A stretch of DNA of 64,000 bases from NCBI GenBank assembly GCA_034670405.1, contig JAXDDX010000117.1:992001-1056000 (forward strand), in the 5' to 3' direction. A program made the position numbers and the translations under genes. The DNA comes from Hoplostethus atlanticus. Its lineage: Eukaryota; Chordata; Actinopteri; Trachichthyiformes; Trachichthyidae. The stretch's first letter is position 1. Each line of letters begins with the position of its first letter. Below the pieces are notes generated by a model, which had not been told where the DNA came from, did no database searches, and worked only from the letters and a program-made list of their open reading frames with translations. Positions 58,735 through 64,000 of this stretch are shown piece after piece.

Positions 58735-59010
58735 AGCAGTCTTGCTTTTACCGGAGTCGTGGCAGACAGAGAAAAGGAACGGTGAGGAGAGCAGGCTGGC
58801 AGGCACGCCATTTTATTTGTTCACACAACATGCCACAACTTAAAACTCATGAGCCCGTCTGCAGTCTTTCAGCTCAGACTCTTCCATTGCCGCACCTCCT
58901 GCCAGTTCTTTAGGTTAAAAAAAACTGTCCCGGCTGCAGGTATTGGTTGCAGGGAGAACCAGCCCACCAGCTTGATTCTCTCCTGCATCCAGCCCACGCC
59001 TAAGCTTTAG
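58735..59010 (-). mobile_element. LTR-like fragment related in layout to the 4463-5632 element
   Basis: The order GGCAGACAGAG, GCCATTTTATTTG, TTAAAAAAAACTGTCCCGG and GCTGCAGG repeats the layout of the LTRs at 4463-5632 with strong divergence. Ends are not certain. Possibly a solo LTR of a sister family. Confidence 0.4.
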
Positions 59011-59364
59011 CTCTGTTTGTGCTGGAAGAACAGCGCCTCTCTTCTTGTTTTGTACCGTTAAAGGTCCCATATTATGGAAAACGGTTTATTCCTGGCGCTT
59101 ATACATGTTCCACAGGAAATTACTTCCCTAAGCAGCTGAGAAAATTTGAAATCTGGAAGTCAACCTGTTTTTCTGTATTTTCCTTTTTCCAAAAACGGTG
59201 CCAAAGATAGGAGAAAAACAGCCCGTTTCAGAAAATGGTTCCTTTGGATGTCATAAGGGGCAAATCCAGCCCCTCTCAGAGCATGCCCACGCCCAGGTGA
59301 ACAACCAATCCCATTTACGTTGTCGCAAAATGCAGCTCACGGCAGTGCCGCAAGCCATTGCTTA

Positions 59365-59613
59365 TGGTGCATTCCATTATACTCGGAAATCGATAATTCC
59401 GAGTCGGTATTCCTAACTTCCAATCTAAATGTGTTCCAGTGCATCTGCTCGGGAAAACATAATCGCCCACAGCAAACTCATGTTTGTATGGTAAGTCTCA
59501 GAATGTTACAAGCATCTAAACTCAACATCAACTACTACAGCGCCATTAGTGAATAGAATCGGCGCATATCACATTCGGACGCCGTTTTTTCCGAGTACAC
59601 TGGAATGCACCAT
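59365..59613. mobile_element. Nested MITE, second copy
   Basis: Same insert as at 527-776, in opposite orientation, with TGGTGCATTCCA-type ends and CTCGGAA motifs inside. Confidence 0.6.
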
Positions 59614-60415
59614 TACTTTGCGACAAGTGAAGCTAAAACAACAACATATCTACGGAGATATATCAACTCTCCAGTTATTATTTTGTAGGATGCAGGCAGC
59701 AACATAGATCCCTGCACAGTCTCCCAACACGCGAAAATGCCAGGACAGAGCGGATTAATTTTATTTTTAACGGCTACAGTTTTTTCTGTGTGTGATGATC
59801 AGTCCTCAGACTGCTTGAGCAACGGCAGGCTTAGCATCTAAATTGAAGCTTAAAGATGGAGCAATTCATAAGGTACGTGACCATCTGCAAAATTGGAATC
59901 TGTATGTGTCACCATGTTTTAATTTAATTTTTACCAAATTAGTCTGGTTTGTATATTCGACTGCTGGTTAGCTAGCGGGCTAGAGGGGCTAGCCACGGGC
60001 TTGTTGGGCGTGGAAGAAGTAAGAAAACTAAAGCCGGAGTCATTAAAAGTAAAGTAAAGTAAAAGTAAAGTTATTGGTTGGAGTCAGGACTCATCTTAAA
60101 GTCATTTGTTGGGACCAGTGTCTGTTTTATAAGTCTGTCGAACGTGTCAGGCTTGGTAAACTTTAGCCACCATTAGTACAATCGCGTTTGGTTGTGTGTG
60201 CTGCGCTGTTTGGATGCAGATAGATTGCATCCAATAATATATTGGCTAACTAGCTCAACAAAATTGTCAATCCTAGCTTGTCTGCAAGTTGTATTCAATA
60301 AGCTTATGGACATGAGCCATAAACAGACTGGCTACAGCAGAGAGTGTCGCTCACACACCCACATACACAAACACAAACACAAGGCACGAAAGTACAATAT
60401 TACACAGAATTGTTA

Positions 60416-60520
60416 TCATTGAGAAACTAAGTGGAACCGCTCAGCTGCCTCTTCCCATTCTGGGTCAGACTCCGGCTCAAACATGTACGGTCTCAGTGTT
60501 GGTTCTGGAGCGGCCGCCAT
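60416..60520 (-). pseudogene. N-terminal remnant of a P2RX7-like element protein
   Basis: From a well-placed ATG (ACCATGGCGGCC) the minus strand reads MAAAPEPTLRPYMFEPESD and then PEWEEAAERFH before a stop. Fish genomes hold many copies of small P2X7-intracellular-domain-like proteins that start with a similar RPYMFEPESD motif and continue into a Cys-rich domain. That domain is missing here. Confidence 0.45.
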
Positions 60521-61183
60521 GGTTATGGTAGATTTCTGCATCAAGCTTATTTGTTTACCTTGAGCAGCATGGGCGCTCTGCTCTCCGCCTCCGCCAGGCG
60601 ATTGCGTGTAGGTTGTATGTAATGAGCAGTGCTCATTACATACAACCTCCACGCCCTCAAAACAGCCTGTTCTTTACAATGGAGAAAATGAGAGACTGAA
60701 ACACACACCACAGAAGCTGGTTTTAGGATTTTTTTTCATATAGACTTCACAAACGTCTTGTAAAGACCCCCAGGAACAGTTTAAATAGCCCAAAATGAGT
60801 ACAATACCCCCCCTTTAAGCAATCCAGCAGATTTCCCACCAAAGCCGACCCGGGGGCACACAATTTGAAATGCAATGCAGAGGCCGGTATAGAGGCTGTC
60901 AATCTGTCAGTAATTATAGTCATGTCTGAAAATTAATGTAGGAATGATTTATTGATGGTAAAATTACTATTTAGCACCAACCGTAGATAACCATGGAGGT
61001 CCTTACTATTTATGTGTTATTTTCCCCTCCTTGTTGTTTTCGAGGTGTAACGAACACTGTGTGTCATTTACTGGGAAGATCACAGTCACTTGTCTAGCAC
61101 AGTGATATTTTAATCAGAAAATCCTACATGTAGCATCTCAAACCTGACTTGTGGGGAAGCAGTGTGTATACAGTACATACATA

Positions 61184-61960
61184 CAGTCATGCTTAAAAGT
61201 TTGTGAACCCTACAGGGGGTGGTCGTTGTTTCATATTTTATAGAGGAATAACCTTATAAAATCCTTAATGAAGATATCCCTTCATTGCATCTGTTTTAGC
61301 AGCGATGACTTGCAGTAAAGGTCTCCTAGAACCACTGATCAGTCTCTGGCATCATCCTTTCATCCACTCCTCCTTACAGAACAGTTATGTTTGAGAGCTG
61401 TCTCGCATGAACAGCCCGCTTCAGGTCCTGTCACAGCATCTCAACTGGATTTAGGTCAAGGACATTATCTTGGCCAATCCAAAACACTACTTCCTGAGCC
61501 ATTCTTTGGTAGATTTGCTTGAATGCTTAGGATCGTCTTGTTGGAACAGCCAATTTCGGCCTAGCTTTAGCTCTCGGACTGATGGCCTGATGTACTGGGA
61601 TAAGGTTAATTTGATGTTTGTTCCCAAACATGACATTTTTGATTGAAACAGTTCAATTTTGGACTTATCTTTCCAGAGAACAAAAATCCAAAGGTTTGTC
61701 CAGGTGTTCAGTTTTGTTGTTTTTAGGTTCTTCTACCCCCATTTCAGTGTTCTTCTTATTGTTGATGGATGCACAATGCAGGAATGGAGGCTTGTAGATC
61801 TCTGGTTGTTATTCTTGGGCTGTTTTTACTAGTTTTAATATTTTTCTTGTGGCTCTTGGTGATATTTTAGAAGCACATCCACTTCTAGGCAGTGCTGCTG
61901 TCATTTTTAAATGCTCTGCATTTTCTTTCACCTGCATGGGTAACACCAAACTAAAAAACA
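61184..61960 (-). mobile_element. Tc1-like transposon relic
   Basis: It starts TACAGTCATGCTTAAAAG and GTTTGTGAACCCT, a Tc1-family end. On the minus strand the transposase remnant reads IGQDNVLDLNPVEMLW in one frame, matching the DLNPIE catalytic block. Heavily decayed; the far end was not found. Confidence 0.6.
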
Positions 61961-62349
61961 TACAAAATTGGTAACTATAGATATTTCATTTCAGTTACGA
62001 AAAGGCAAATTTTGATTAAATAAGGACTGCATGGTAAACGTATGACTGCAGGGTTTCCCACAGCGCCTTATAGGCAAGGCGGGCTGCCTTAGCACGGATT
62101 GTCAGCTGCCTTGGCTGAGAAATTCCCGCAAATCAGTATTTCAATGTATTCATTAATTTCACTGGGACCAAACTGTCAACTGATTTCCAGAGTGAATAAA
62201 GCATTTATCAGTGACATCTCCAGGCTTAACTTTAACGTCACTATATTTGACTACGTGAGCAATAATCTTAGTCTTTTGGCCACCACCACCTTGCCTAACG
62301 ATTTCCCTGCAGGAAACACTGGACTGTGCATACATACATACATGTATTG

Positions 62350-63214
62350 GGCCCTGTTTAGACTATACATTAAGATCCGAATTGGGATATCAGATATCAA
62401 GTTAACACCTCTAAGTACTAGTGTAAACGCACCCAAATCGCATTTAAGATCACATCGCTCAGACCACATTTGGAGGTGGTCTAGAACCGATATGACCACA
62501 TCCTCTTAGCAGTGTGCACGCGATGCGTGCTGGGTCACATTGAAGGACCGCCTACTCAACTGACGTCCTCTGTTTAAGCTGCAGCGCTGTCAAAATTGGC
62601 CAAAATTACGATTATCGATTATTCCTTTTTAAAAAAACACAACGCATTACGTCCATAAGAGGGCAAACCAATACAACGAGAGACATGACTACTGGTATAG
62701 GTATATTTATTTCAACATGTCTTTTAAAAGATCGACATACATACACATTACAAAATAAACTAATAAAATAATGACAGTCTGGGTTGGCGTTAATAAAACG
62801 GCCCTGCTCGCCACTTGACTCTCTTCATGCCTACGAGTCTCTGTCTGTCACGAACCCCGGTACAGTGGCAACTTGCCACAGTCCTATACCGTAAAACGTC
62901 ATTTAAAGACCGTAGACCTCGCTCGCTCGCTCGCGCTCTCTCTCTCTCTCTGCGCCGTGGTTGGTGCTAGAGTGAGAGAACGCGCTGTCTCTCATAGCGA
63001 GATCAAATGAATGATTGGTAATTGATATGTTATCAGGCTAACTGGTATGATGATGTACGTGTTTATTTGCATATAGAGCAGGGAAGTGAGATCCGAATCA
63101 CTCGAGACGATCACAGACGCATTCTAATGCCAGGTGTAAACGGACGTACCTAGAGGTGTGAACTTGATATGGGATATCCCAATTCGGATCTTAATGCATA
63201 GTCTAAACAGGGCC
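62350..63214. mobile_element. Harbinger-like MITE, GGCCCTGTTTAGAC termini, TTG target duplication
   Basis: The termini GGCCCTGTTTAGACTAT and its inverse extend about 45 bp with high identity (through AAGATCCGAATTGGGATATC). TTG flanks both ends (62347-62349 and 63215-63217), and a 3-bp duplication fits PIF/Harbinger. The interior holds an LTR fragment (ending 62880) and a CT-rich stretch, but no transposase. Confidence 0.7.
62765..62880 (+). mobile_element. LTR end fragment of the tRNA-Glu-primed family
   Basis: AATAAAACGGCCCTG, GTCTGTCACGAACCCCGGTA and GTGGCAACTTGCCACA reproduce the end of the LTRs at 4463-5632 in the opposite orientation. The other end is missing. Confidence 0.7.
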
Positions 63215-63652
63215 TTGGTCGTAACAACTCTGGAGCAGATTGGGGGTTTAAGTGCCTTGCTCAAGGGTAAATTATGCAATGTTCAAGTCAGATATCTCAC
63301 TCTGTACCCATATTTCCTTACCAGGGTGTAGTTTTGAACTGCAGTTTTGAATCACTGTCTCAATGTCTTACAACAGGAGTGTGAAACCATGCTCCTGGAG
63401 GGCCAACCAGCTATTAATTTTGTGTGTAGCCTCTAGGCCTATCAGTTACCACAAATGATCAGGTCAAAATGAAAATCTATGGACTGTGTGTGGCCCTCTA
63501 TGACTAGAGCTGACACCTGTCTTAGAACAATGATCCTTGGAGATTAGTTTGGAGGGCACACACAGTCCACAGTTGATTCACTGAGCCTGCAAGTGTCATG
63601 TCCTATCAAAAAGTCCTATTGTAAAGTCCTATTGTAAAGTCCTATCAAATAT

Positions 63653-64000
63653 ATGATACTCTTCTTCTTATTGCCCATTCAAAAGCAATTTCCTGGGTCT
63701 GCCTCACCTCCTTACGGGTTAACTGCTTGTTGTCCTAAGAAGGGTGGAATTACCAGAGAGACATTAATATTGGACAGAAGGTCCATAATGAGGAAGCCTT
63801 TATCGGCCATTACCTCATCTCTCTCTCTTCTAGCAGTGAGAGAATTCCAGACTGTCTTGTGATTTCTTTGTCTGATATTGAACCTGTATACAGGTTGCTG
63901 ACAAAGGTCACAACATGTATTGCAGTAGTCTAGAATTACTTCGGTATGTGGGATCGTGTTTCTAAAACACAAGGGCATGAGCTCATCAACAGACGGCTAA
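63653..64000 (-). pseudogene. DDE transposase fragment (DDE_Tnp_4 / ISL2EU-like), runs off window
   Basis: On the minus strand from the window edge: VVTFVSNLYTGSISDKEI, then SGILSLL, then VMADKGFLIMDLLSNINV and LVIPPFLG. The SNLYTGSISD and MADKGF blocks, the latter with a catalytic-type Asp, are hallmarks of fish IS4EU/ISL2EU-type transposases. At least one frame change lies between the blocks. The rest is outside the window. Confidence 0.65.

Larger units (their letters stand above)
59058..60819 (+). mobile_element. DNA transposon with TTAAAGG termini, right copy of the inverted pair
   Basis: It begins TTAAAGGTCCCATATTATGG and ends with the inverse of TTAAAGGGGGGGTATTGTAC. It is 1.76 kb, and its first 1.08 kb matches 1-1093 in opposite orientation. 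It contains the nested MITE at 59365-59613, a 39-nt perfect hairpin at 60610-60648 and a small coding remnant (60520-60416). TTAA at both ends suggests a TTAA-targeting family. Confidence 0.75.

Noticed and set aside
58626-64000. Remaining 3' exons of VPS8
   Set aside because: I looked for a conserved C-terminal tail in frame with a splice acceptor and found none; the region is mobile elements.

Overview
The window is a stretch of vertebrate chromosome, almost certainly from a teleost fish. Three things point there: one multi-exon gene with canonical GT-AG introns, dense CA/GT and CT microsatellites, and a fish-type mobile-element community (Tc1-like elements, L2 and L1 retrotransposons, tRNA-derived SINEs, several hAT families, Harbinger-like foldbacks, KIAA1586-like and P2RX7-like element proteins). 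Nothing bacterial or viral is present. I cannot name the species.

The only host gene I can support is VPS8, on the + strand. It encodes the CORVET-specific subunit of the early-endosome tethering complex. I reconstructed 32 coding exons between 1862 and 58625. Joined, they total 3054 bases and give one open reading frame of 1018 codons with consistent phase at every junction. They run from the last part of the N-terminal beta-propeller, through the alpha-solenoid, to a C-terminal RING-H2 finger (exons 30-31) and the start of the tail (exon 32). The first exons lie left of the window. The last coding exon(s) were not found and probably lie to the right.

The introns carry the mobile elements. 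(1) 1-1205: one arm of a 58-kb inverted element pair plus a SINE. (2) 2348-6566: a SINE, a LINE tail, and a hAT copy inside that tail which holds a second hAT, which in turn holds a tRNA-like sequence, a foldback and a miniature LTR retrotransposon primed by tRNA-Glu. (3) 9320-13653: a Tc1-like element split by an L2 LINE. (4) 14055-14345: a minisatellite. (5) 18326-20338: a MITE and a second copy of the BED-finger hAT. (6) 21385-29569: an 8.2-kb two-gene DNA transposon. (7) 29.6-31.2 kb: Tc1 and L1 relics. (8) 37431-40190: a giant foldback and an L2 relic. (9) 46.5-54.9 kb: LINE tails, a minisatellite and two hAT relics. (10) 58.7-64 kb: an LTR-like piece, the other arm of the inverted pair, a Tc1 relic, a Harbinger-like MITE and a DDE transposase fragment at the window edge.

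The most interesting points are these. The 8.2-kb element with CACTC termini and TA flanks pairs a four-C2H2-finger Tnp2-like transposase with a PB1/SAMD3-like gene, and all three premature stops seen in the latter are TGA. Several VPS8 introns carry (AC)n after the donor and (GT)n before the acceptor, so the intron ends could pair as RNA. A 1.17-kb LTR element is complete with 5-bp target duplication, primer-binding site and polypurine tract but has no coding room. Nearly identical inverted element copies bracket almost the whole gene segment.
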